Source: Isoetes taiwanensis (taxonomy: Eukaryota > Streptophyta > Lycopodiopsida > Isoetales > Isoetaceae). Taken from it: a DNA stretch of 64,000 bases. Where the stretch lies: NCBI GenBank assembly GCA_021234155.1, contig JAJEKV010000211.1, positions 372,001 to 436,000 on the forward strand, read 5' to 3'. A model generated the notes under the pieces. That model searched no databases and was not told the origin of the DNA. It was given only the letters and a program-made list of their open reading frames with translations. Made by a program: the position numbers and the translations under genes. Positions 55,131 through 64,000 of the stretch are shown here, piece after piece (the stretch's first letter is position 1; each line of letters starts with the position of its first letter).

Positions 55131-56760
55131 AGAAAGCCAAGCAGAAGTGACTAGACATATCCCCTGGTGCGATTAGACGTAACCTAACCAGGGGTTCTGA
55201 GGCCACTGATCAAGAATAAGTGCGCCACCTCCTTGATAGACTGCCCATTTTCTTTGGAGCCTCGCCTCGCGAACCTGACATAACTCATCACGCCGCCGAG
55301 TTAATTGAACTGGGGAGAGTCTTCTTTGTACCGTAAAAGGGTGCCCTTGAGGTGACTCCCATGTCAGAAAGCACATATAGCCGGCCCCGGATGTGGAAAA
55401 TCAGACTAGAAGATGGGCGGGCGGTCGGGCTGATGAGCCCCTACCCGCACATTTGTAAAGTTTATGGACTCCGGATGCGCATAATATCCGTGAAAAAATA
55501 TGCGTAGTCTCGCTTATCCGAAAGCAGGAGGCTATGTCAGGGACACCTACTAGACGCGAAGTTGAAGGAACGGGCCCCGCCGATTGGCCCATACGGGTTC
55601 CGTGGTGCTATCGGATGCTCTTGCCGTTTCGGTGCATGTTCCCCGAAGCCGTGATCTTGCATCCAACATTCAATGCGCCATCGGGATTCTTGCTGGTTCC
55701 CCGTACATGCTCCCCGAAGCCGCATCTTGCATCCAACATTCGAATTCTTGGATGGGGCCTCTCCGATACTGCCATCATCGCTCTCGCCTAGGCCGCGACG
55801 CTGGCCCATTGTAGACATGGCTATGGTCGGGTCACCTCGGCGAAGTGCCTCGGTCCTGCACCATGGCATCCGAGCGCAAGGTGTGTGCTGATATGTCTGG
55901 TGGCAAAGGGAAGCTAGCACTATGACCTATGTATTCTTTCATTAGGTGCTCCAATATTTCTAGAACCTGCGCCCAACCGCCCGAGAGGGAGCCGCACGTA
56001 ATTTGTCAGAATCAGAACTAACACGCATCGATTACATCCTGGATTGAATTGTAAGCAAGGGGGATTGTGATGTGGCCGGATTGCAGGAAACCGGGGTGCA
56101 TCCGCAGTAAACCGTGGGTGGGGGGAGGGGGCCGACATGATATAGCCTTCGCTGCCTTCCTTGCCATATCTTTAGCTTTTCACGTCATGGCTAGGGGTGG
56201 TGGGTAAGCGTTGGGCAAGCTAAACGAACAAAAAGAACAAGAAGCGAAACCTGGTGCTAAGAGAGAAGGAATCGGTGATGCCTGTCACAAAATTCCTCTT
56301 TGCAGAATCGGGTGGCTTGATGTCGCCCCCCATGATGGATAGATCGTGGCCGGGCGTAATCGTATCAAGACCCCGCACTGTAAGGAATTCGGGAGCAAGG
56401 GAAAGGGAAGTTATCTGGCTCTGGGGTCACGCAACGCGGTTGAGGCAGATGAATCAGCCGGGCTATGGAGCCTATGCTGGAGAAACCTCACCATATCAAA
56501 GATGGTATGCAGAAGCCCACTCTGGCAGAAGCGTCAAACCAAACTGAAAATTGGGAAACGAACTGGGCCCGGACGGTGAAGACTTTTGTCGATACTGGAG
56601 GTTGCGATAAAGCCGATCCTCTGCTCTTGCTACTGCCGACGTGAGGTACTGTTGGTACGGCTGGGCTGGTGCTTGATGCTTCCACCTGAACAAGATCTTC
56701 ACATGAGCTGAGCTAGAACGGGCCTTGGGCGCCTCAGGCGCCTAGGCGGCAGGCGGTAGG
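55130..56760. other. GC-richer block, probable body of the inserted element
   Basis: Clearly richer in G+C than its neighbours. Several overlapping open frames exist on both strands (55534-55920, 56254-56579), but none shows a known motif, so they are probably chance frames of GC-rich sequence. The block includes a 71 bp-period duplication at 55632-55743. Confidence 0.4.
55632..55743. repeat. Tandem duplication, period about 71 bp
   Basis: GTGCATGTTCCCCGAAGCCG at 55632 and GTACATGCTCCCCGAAGCCG at 55703, each followed by ATCTTGCATCCAACATTC. Confidence 0.85.
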
Positions 56761-56810
56761 AACGAACATTGGCTATATGAAATTTCACAGGCTGCGAACT
56801 TGTTTGGCTA

Positions 56811-56920
56811 TAAGAGAAACTCTGAAAATCCATACAAAAAGCCCCCTTTGCATTTCATGGACCTTGGCCGAATCTGTCTGCACCATAACAGCATCCCTCG
56901 AATCTGTCTGCACCATAACA
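56811..56920. repeat. Right copy of the direct repeat
   Basis: TAAGAGAAAC at 56811, later the 20-mer GAATCTGTCTGCACCATAAC twice in a row (spacing about 30 bp, ending at 56890 and 56920). Partner of 54921-55029. Confidence 0.7.
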
Positions 56921-57299
56921 CGGTATCTTCACAACCCTAAAAATATAAACCCTGAACTGCAGTGCCTGTATACCTGAGACAAAAAATGCTTTAGATAACC
57001 CTAAAATAACCCTAAAGTGAAAGAGCTCGATGCTTGCATGTATGACTTATTAAAAAGAAATAGAGGAATAAGAATAAAAAGGGGAGGATCTGAATGACTT
57101 CTTGGCGCTCACGCTCTGCCTGCGCTAGGGCGGCAACAAGGGAAGGAGGCTGCCCTCTTTCCTCTTTTTTCCAGTACTGTTGCAGATCCTCTTGCAGACC
57201 AGAGACTATGATCCCGTGCTAGTGGGGTTTGCTGACGCGCCAGAAGGTTTTCTTCTTCGAAGAAATTGCAGATTTGATTCTGAAGCAGCTTCAAGGCGG

Positions 57300-58178
57300 T
57301 CTTAAGCCACTAACGTGGCATTTTGCTCTCGATCTTTTTGAGAATGATGATTTCTTATACAAATCACCACCGAAAGGGCGCAAAGTCTATAAGGTGGAGC
57401 ATAATTGAAGCAGAATTCATATAGAGAGCAGTTTTGGGTCTATTTGGCAGTCTTTTTAGTTGGATCTTCTATCCATTTGGTTTTTTCCCCTCCTCTTGCT
57501 CTTTCTTGCTAGCGAAAAGATCTAGGGATGTTTTCTTGAAAGGAGCAGAGTAAATTCTTGATCTTAAATTTACAGTTTCAAAACAAGATGTTAGATTATT
57601 TGAGATCACCGAGCTAGGGATTTGATTGTGTCCAAGAAGACGCTTCTATATCAAGACCAGATATCATGAGACAGAATATAAGGAGAGTTCTGGTGGCTGG
57701 GCTATGTGTCTAGCCTATACAGGTTGGCTGACTGGCGCATCTCGACAATGCAACATCTTACTTTAATCTCACATTTGGTGGTAAAGCTATTGAATTTGAT
57801 CATAGTTTGAAGCATATTTGCTTCTCTGAGTAGTGGGGGAGATTGTTCAGGTTACTCCACATCTATTTTCTCTTCGTTTCTATTTCTGCAAGAGGTTTTC
57901 TTGGAGCATTCAAGATTTGTTTGTAGCTTGTGGAAAATGGGCATTTGGCTCCTATAGTATTTTGTTTGATTGGGAAGATGTTAATATTGTAGTACTGGTT
58001 AGACAGAAGAAGAGGTTGAGAGAGGCTCATGTGTACTTTAGTTATAGACATATTCTGATCCAGATGGGATCCTTTGTACGTAAACTATATCTGATCCATG
58101 AGGGATATTTGTATTGTATTGTAATTTTTCCTATCTGATCAATACAATAACTTCTTACCGTAAAAAAAAAAAAAAAAA
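57300..58178 (+). mobile_element. Probable L1-type LINE 3' UTR with poly(A)
   Basis: The segment ends TTGTATTGTATTGTAATTTT, then an AATACAATAACTTCTTACCG motif and A17 at about 58162-58178. This is the kind of 3' end seen in plant L1 LINEs. No RT remains; the upstream open frame at 57833-58138 has no domain. The left limit is arbitrary. Confidence 0.4.
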
Positions 58179-58543
58179 GAAGAAATAAAAGGTGGTAAAC
58201 CATTGGGCATATGGAATTTAGACAATAAAATGTGGAGTGCACTCTGGAAGTACTGATTACTAGAGCTCGTGCAATGCGAGAAACAAATCATATAAAAACC
58301 ATAGGAAAAAATATATAACAAAAGAAACCCCCAGTTATTATGCTACATATTCATCAACAATGGACGATCATAGAGTTAAGCGATATTGGCGAAGTGATGT
58401 GCGGATGCATTGGATAAGGAGAATAAAGAGGTTCAAAGGGAATCATAGTGGTTGAAAAGTTGAAAGAATATCAATAAGACATGTATATACTCCTTCCGAT
58501 ATGGCAAATGGGCTAGTTTTAACAAAAAAAAACATTCACAAAA

Positions 58544-58876
58544 TTGCCCTCCAATGGTAAACTTTTAGGCAGATATACAAATGAAAGGACCAATTTTGCA
58601 TCGTGTGATTGTTTTTTGTTTTTTAGTTGCGTCAATTCTTTTCATGCGGAGTTATGTTTATTAGATGTTGAGGATGTGGTTCTAGCAGAAAGCGTTACCA
58701 ATGGCCTTGTTGTCTACTATATAGACATTGGATTTATACTTTTCCAAGGTATAGATGTTGTCACATTGGGTGTTTTTTTAAACCATGGTGTACAAAAATA
58801 TGAAATCTTAGCACGTCATCAAGACCTATATTTCGGTGCTGGTTCACTTGCTAGACTGGATGTACGGGCATATTGA
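58544..58876 (+). other. Unknown 110-codon open frame
   Basis: Contains LLDVEDVVLAESVTNGLVVY and VVTLGVFLNHGVQKYEILAR, an alternation suggesting beta strands, but no family is recognised. Lies in AT-rich non-coding surroundings without clear promoter or splice signals. Confidence 0.2.
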
Positions 58877-59119
58877 AGTTTGGCGACGACCAATATGAAG
58901 TGTCAGGTACGGTCTGGTGCAGGAATGTAGCAAAGCTTCAATTTCTGTGCGAGAAATAAACAAACATGCAGAGGATGATTTGATTGTGCTGACAACTTTT
59001 ACTCCTCTTGCATTTCGAACTCCAGTGGAAGCCGCTCACTATATTTGAAACCGCTTGCTTGATCAAACCCGCTTGCTATAATCTTAAAGCCGCTAGCTTG
59101 TTCAATGCATTTTAGAGGT

Positions 59120-60340
59120 CTTAAGGTGAGGTGTGACCTGCAAGATTTTTGTTCTCTATTTTGTTTTTCTAATTCATGTGATTTTTGTTGCAGGTCTTTG
59201 CGCGAACAGAGTCTGAGTTTGAAAAATTCCATGGTTTGCCCTCTTCTGGCAGAAAACTGAAGCAGATTAAGGTTGAAGACGTTTCTGAATTTGACTTCTT
59301 ATCTATATGGAATGTTCCTCTTCATAATGGGAAGATAAATCTGAAAGAAATCAAACCCACTTTCAAGTAAGAACTATTGGAGCGTGTGGAGAAAGTATAC
59401 CAAAAAAAGCTCCAGAACCATGAGATCAAGACTAAGTTTGCTTGTGCATTTGCTTGGCAGCATACAACCGTGACATTGGCTCGAAAGAAGGAGTTTAGAG
59501 TCAACCGGATTCCTTTGTTGCCGATGTATATCTTCCTTGAAGAAAAAGGCCAAAAGGAAGCCTTTGAATACTTTTGGCATGAACATTCAAAGTGTTCTTG
59601 CACATGTTAAGAAGTTGGAGGAAATGAAGGTTGAGGCAGAGAGATAGTCATGCAGTCTGGAAAATGATGCTCTTAGGTTAGAGGGCAGCACGGCTACTGC
59701 TGAGGCATTTTGCAGTAGTTTAACTGATGCAATAGAAGAAAAAAGGAAGACCTGACTTGTTATTGACATTTGATGAAGATCCAGAAATATAAAGGCGAGA
59801 AAGGAAAAAACACATCAAGAGCATAAAAAACGATATCAAATAACAAGCCATGGAATTGTGGCATGCAAGAGCAGCCCAGATTTCCGTACTGTAAATCAAG
59901 AAGATAAACCCTATTAACATCACCATGGTTGTGTACAATGTCAACTCGAGCACCACTTGCAACATATGTGGTTTTTGCTTTAGTGAAGAATATGCTATGC
60001 ATATTGAACTGAATTGCAGCCATAAATTTCATGTATTTTGTTTTTCTGCTGTACTTGAGTCCATTCATTACATAGTTCTTGATTGTGGTGAATCTGTGCC
60101 ATCACTACTAATCGAGCTCGGCCATGTCAGTGAAGAGAAGACAGATGATGTTGATGTTGAAGAAGAGTCTGCTGAAAAATTTGCTGAAGAAGAGCCTACT
60201 GAAGAATTGGAGGAAAAGAAGATTGTGAAAAGAAGGTAAAATAAGGAACATTCTTTTGAAGAATCAGAATTTGAAGAACATATACGTGCAAGGAAAATCA
60301 GGAAGAGGATGACAAGAAGTGCTTTAAAGAAGGCTATCAA
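59120..60340 (+). pseudogene. Relic of a coiled-coil/RING-like gene
   Basis: After a TTGTTGCAG acceptor near 59192 the frame reads VFARTESEFEKFHGLPSSGR, then in shifted frames VEKVYQKKLQNHEIKTK and a coiled coil (VLAHVKKLEEMKVEAER, stop, LENDALRLEGSTATAEAF). From 59925 TCNICGFCFSEEYAM and ELNCSHKFHVFCF give Cys-x2-Cys ... Cys-x-His-x2-His-x2-Cys, then a Glu-rich tail to 60239 and basic sequence beyond. The order matches the 24.4-25.0 kb exon of the other gene. At least three frame breaks. Confidence 0.5.
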
Positions 60341-60514
60341 GGACGTGCCTGAGAGTGCTTTTTTGTGGGTTTTTGCTTTTGTTTATGAGATATCTGATGT
60401 TGTGCTTTGCAGATTCCAGGGATAGGTTCCGTACGTACGAAATCTAAATTCCTGACATATAAAGTTGAAAAATACGTATTTTTTTGAAAAAAACATATTT
60501 TGCTTATTTTTTCT

Positions 60515-60710
60515 CTCGCCGGTCGAAAGACACGCATACGCGAAAACAATTTCGCGTACACATGAATAGCGAAACGGCGACGCAAAATTTAAATTTCATT
60601 TTTGTGTATGCTGCTTTCAGTAAACCGCGTACACAAAAGATTTTCTGCGTACGCGTTTCAGTAAAAATCGCGTACGCGAAAACTTCAGAGGTTTTGTGCA
60701 CGTGGTTTTT
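60515..60710. repeat. CpG-rich cluster of short palindromes
   Basis: In otherwise AT-rich DNA, CGCGTACGCG-type words recur: ATACGCGAAA and TTTCGCGTAC form an 8-10 bp inverted repeat around ACAA (60536-60560), CGCGTACAC near 60628, GCGTACGCG near 60649 and CGCGTACGCGAAAAC near 60670. CpG density is far above the surroundings. Confidence 0.8.
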
Positions 60711-60779
60711 TCCAGTTTCTGCGCCGCAAAGGAGGTATGTTCTGCGCCAAACCTCCCAACCCGGCCCTTAATTTTTTTT

Positions 60780-61740
60780 TTCTGTTTTTCTTAGTTTTTA
60801 GGCAAAAAATACTTAGTTTTTTGTTGTTTTTTATTATCTAGGTCTAGGCAAGGTCCTTAGTTAGGCCCTCGCCTATTGCCCCCTTGTTCAAGGTGCATGA
60901 CGATGGTGAGTGCCTTGTTCTGTAAGCTGAGCCTGACCTATTTTAGGAAAAAAGAAAAAGAACAATAAGACCACAAACAAAAGAAAAGAATAACACAAAG
61001 AAGAAAAAAGAAACTTTTGTTGCCCTCCCTTATCAAAGGACAACTGTAGTGCCAATTAGGGTTTTGTGTTGCCAAGAGCATAGGCAGTGTCCCTTGCCTG
61101 GTATTGCCGCAGTTATTTGCGCCATGCCGAGGGTGAGTGGCATTGCCGAAGTTTAAGGCAACTAGAGTCTACCTTTCCTTGAGATGTATAGCCCTCGCCT
61201 GATGCCATTGTTGGCTTTGGCCACGCGGTGTCAAAAGATGTATGTTGTACTCTCATAGAAGGTTACGAGGATGTCTTACTAATGTATACCCTAATTCCTG
61301 ATGGTGTTGTTGATGAAAGTCCGACACCAATATAGGGATTGACATATGTTTTAGTAAGTATTTGATTGGTCCTGTCTTATGAAAAAGCACAACCTGGGTT
61401 AAGTGCAATGCATTTGAACTTGCTAGCCTCCAAGTAGGAGCATTCTGTCAGTAGCTGGGGTAGATCATAAATCGTGTTTTGGTCATTTCATGTGTTCCCC
61501 ATTCTTGCACGTAGTTATCAACCAATCAAAAGTCATTTAGTAGTAGTAGGATAGGATGTTAGGGTCCTGATGTAGTGGCCTAAAACTTAGCGTTGTTATA
61601 GTCAAAGTGAATTAATGTACGCTGTTGCTAAGCACTAAATTGGAGGTTTTATTTTTGCTTGGCCTGTTGGGGTGTTGTTGCTGTCATCTGCGTACTGTCG
61701 CGCGGTTGCATTTTGCTAGCTAGCTAGACAATCCCTTAAA
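60780..61740. other. Non-coding region upstream of the kinase-like gene
   Basis: No coding features. Homopolymers near 60770 and A-rich sequence to 61020. GCTAGCTAGCTAG near 61718 lies just before the presumptive start. Confidence 0.4.
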
Positions 61741-61748
61741 CAAGCAGC

Positions 61749-63320
61749 ATGGCTTCAAAAGAGAGAGCAGATCTTAACTTAATGGCAATAGAGGCATTAG
61801 TGTCTCAGATACAGTCGCAACCAGCAGAGGCATTGGTGTCTCAAATAGAGCTGCAACCCGAGTCATCTTCTGCACCACCGCGCAGAAAAAGAAATAGACC
61901 ACAACAAGCATGGTCTGCTTTGAGACCAGAATTCATGAATTGGTTATGTAATCGACTTTGCAATGTCTCAGCCCAGGATCTGAAATCGATTACCAGCGAG
62001 GAAGGGTGGCTAGACTACCATGCAGGGCTTGTTAAAGATGCCGAGAGGGCTTTTAAACCTCAAATGATAGCTGTAGAGCCTGAAAAGTGTAAACAAGAGA
62101 GCTACACATGGATAGTGGGCAATATTAGCCGCACTACTGGGAATATGATCACGGAAGTTGCAAATTTGAATAGTCATCGCCTGAGGCTAGAGCTGAAAGA
62201 AAAAGCCATCATGTGGAATGTGGCTTGGAGCAACAGAAAGTTGAAGAAAGGAGCCCACCAACCCCTCACCTTGTTAAGAAAGTGTTGGCGCAGACAATAA
62301 GAGCCAAACGTCCTGGTGAGACGGATAGGGAGTGGGAAGCTTGTAGAAGAGCGGATGCTAAGACAACCTGGTTTGCAAAAGTAGATTCGTCGCAGATAAT
62401 AAATAGACAAAGAATTGGTTCTGGTTCATATGGGATGGTGCATAAATGCAATATTTTGGGTTCTAGTTTTATTAAGAATGAACCATATTGCGTAAAGTTT
62501 CAGAAGAATAATTTTCAGCCAGGTACAGATCCTAATAATCTAGTGAAAGCTATGTTGAAAAATACGAGGGAATCTGGGATGTAGTTTAGGCATGGATGTA
62601 TAATACGCTGCATTGGTAGCACTACCGGCTTAGAGAGGCAGGGCTTAATTTTTCCTTTTTGGAATGGAGGTTCTTTGGCAAGCTTTTTTACAAGCCATGG
62701 GTGTAATGCTTTTGCTGAGCTTACGTTTAAAAAGTTAGGAGCTGTTCCCAGAGTTGAGAATGAAAGAGTTATTTGTTGCCTCCAGGGTTGGGTTTCTTGG
62801 CTATGTCATTCTGCAGCGGCCTGCGAAAACTTCATCAAGAAAGGTATTTCATATGGACTTGCACTTGGACAATGTGCTGCTTCATTTTGAGTATGGAAAG
62901 GAGAAGTGATGCATTGATCCTCAGACTGTTTATATTGGCATTTGTGATTGGGGTGAATCTAGGCTGGTGGGCGAGATAGTGGAAGTGAAGCGATAGCATT
63001 ACAAGGATTTGGATGGTGAGGGTAAGAAAAGAATTGAGATTGGGCGAGGCATCCATATATGCACGATGATCTTTATTATGGTAATGGCTCAAAGACAGTG
63101 GCTGTAAGGGTTGACTTTGACTTGCACGGGGCAGCGTATATTGTGTATTACTTGGCTGATTTTGCTAGTAAGCACTCCTACCTGGAGTCGATAGGAAGCG
63201 TTGAGCAGCAAGCTAGGCACCGGAGAATGTGCAACTATTTGAAACATTGCATTGAGTCGCCAATGGGAGAAAGACACGAAAACTTGATTTGGCCCAGCTA
63301 CTTGACACCATGCGAGATGC
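61749..63320 (+). pseudogene. Atypical protein kinase gene, decayed
   Basis: The first frame (61749-62300) has MASKERADLN, a duplicated EALVSQIQ/EALVSQIE, a basic patch (RRKRNRPQQ) and an unknown conserved-looking region. In the next frame comes a glycine loop RIGSGSYGMVHKC with the lysine strand YCVKFQ (62413-62500). Past a TAG at 62582 the frame goes on with a hinge, LIFPFWNGGSL (62648). After further frameshifts come LRKLHQERYF and the catalytic loop HMDLHLDNVLLHF (62850-62888), then ICDWGESRLV (62943-62972). So HRDLKxxN reads HMDLHLDN and DFG reads DWG. The C-lobe fragment runs on to about 63320. Asp and Asn of the loop are kept, but at least four breaks make it a pseudogene. Confidence 0.7.
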
Positions 63321-63329
63321 ATCTTAGCA

Positions 63330-64000
63330 ACAGAAGCAATTTGGAGGTTAAATTCATACAAAATGCACCACAGCTCTCATACCATATATCGATTACCAGT
63401 CCATCTATCAGAGCCATTGAAATAGTAAAAAGAAATCAAACGATGCTAACTGCTTGGTTTAAGCTCAACAAAACTGACAAAGAAGCACACAAGTACACAT
63501 AGTTATAAATACCAGTGCATTACACATTTGATAAAAACAAACACAACATGGAAGAATAGAGAGACAAAAACAAAGGTAATTATAAGAATGTCCAATTTAG
63601 CCTAAGAGACATCAAGAGGTTCTATCTTCGACTTTTACTGCTCTGTAGACTAGCAATGACAAGCTTTACTGATATATGGTGCATCAATGGGAAGCAATGG
63701 GAAACTTTTCATGAAGCTGCTAAGACACTTGGTCTATTGGCATATATGCAGAATGCAGAAGGACACTCAAAGATGCAACTAGTTTCCAAATGCCCACTCA
63801 ATTGTGTCAAACGTTTGCTTTCATATGCATAGATGGACCTCCTTCAGAGCTTCAATTATGGAGCAAGTCCAAGTCCCAAATGTCAGAAGACTACAATCGA
63901 GACATGCCAGACGAGAATGCTTACAATGCAACTCTCGCATATCTAAACGACATATTCCTTGCAAATAGTACTTCTTGCTTATGGACAGGAATAGCAAGTC
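63330..64000 (+). mobile_element. Second Helitron, helicase N-part, runs off window end
   Basis: Blocks of a plant Helitron helicase: NQTMLTAWFKLNKTDKEAHK (63436-63495), VQFSLRDIKRFYLRLLLL (63592-63645), INGKQWETFHEAAKTLGLL (63685-63740), and after a frameshift near 63785 PPSELQLWSKSKSQMSEDYN (63838-63895) and AYNATLAYLNDIFLA (63923-63966). The WETFHEAAKTLGLL region corresponds to YETYQQAAEAGGLL of the Helitron at 38.3 kb, but the two are quite diverged, so this is another family. The Walker A region would lie beyond 64000. It follows the kinase relic directly. Confidence 0.82.

Noticed and set aside
55425-55480. Hammerhead ribozyme (CTGATGAG core)
   Set aside because: No GAAA follows at the required place and no paired stems can be drawn around the cleavage site.
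55534-55920. Overlapping open frames of 70-127 codons on both strands
   Set aside because: GC-rich sequence with few stops and an internal duplication; no motif, splice or promoter support.
1-64000. CRISPR array, operon or prokaryotic system
   Set aside because: No regular spacer-repeat array; introns and plant retroelements show a plant nuclear genome.

Overview
This is a plant nuclear genome window in the form of a repeat-rich draft assembly; one ambiguous base (n) sits at 34846. Plant origin is shown by two recognisable plant gene families (a QWRF/augmin-8-like gene and a VQ-motif gene), GT-AG introns, Ty3 elements with plant-type gag-pol, plant LINEs, Helitrons and tRNA-derived SINEs. 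No host gene is conserved enough to name the species. The long, old, nested repeats and the LINE types would fit a large-genome vascular plant, perhaps not an angiosperm, but that is a guess.

Layout. 0-18 kb is nested retroelements: part of an uncharacterised repeat (copy 2 near 22.5 kb), the 3' part of a minus-strand chromovirus (about 1.75-3.26 kb), a minus-strand LINE zinc-knuckle fragment (4.5-5.0 kb), a LINE RT block (LINE A copy 1, 5.0-5.95 kb), a nearly complete but frameshifted minus-strand Ty3 element with an unusual domain order (6.5-11.8 kb), and LINE A copy 2 (15.5-17.5 kb). 17.5-22.2 kb holds two copies of a second LINE family (LINE B), one ending in a pentanucleotide tail.

22.8-27.3 kb is a minus-strand multi-exon gene or recent pseudogene with zinc-ribbon, coiled-coil, RING-like and FCP1/NIF-phosphatase-like parts. 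29.2-30.9 kb carries fragments of an exostosin gene (minus) and a RING-H2 gene (plus). 32.5-33.7 kb has a small candidate gene with a TATA box and intron. 34.5-40.1 kb is a decayed autonomous Helitron (zinc finger, Rep, PIF1-like helicase), followed by a SINE cluster.

The only convincing host gene island is 42.6-48.8 kb. It holds a six-coding-exon QWRF/augmin-8-like gene (plus strand, one frameshift in the first coding exon) and an intact intronless VQ-motif gene (minus strand), arranged tail to tail. After this come a third LINE B copy (49.8-51.4 kb), AT-rich sequence with a tandem duplication (54 kb), a GC-richer inserted block (55.0-56.8 kb), a probable LINE 3' end with poly(A) (58.2 kb), a second coiled-coil/RING-like relic (59.1-60.3 kb), a CpG-rich palindromic cluster (60.5-60.7 kb), a decayed atypical protein-kinase gene (61.7-63.3 kb), and the start of a second Helitron running off the end of the window.

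There is no operon-like organisation. The biology is two host genes (microtubule organisation and transcriptional co-regulation) in a sea of transposons, with several host-like domains next to or inside the mobile elements.
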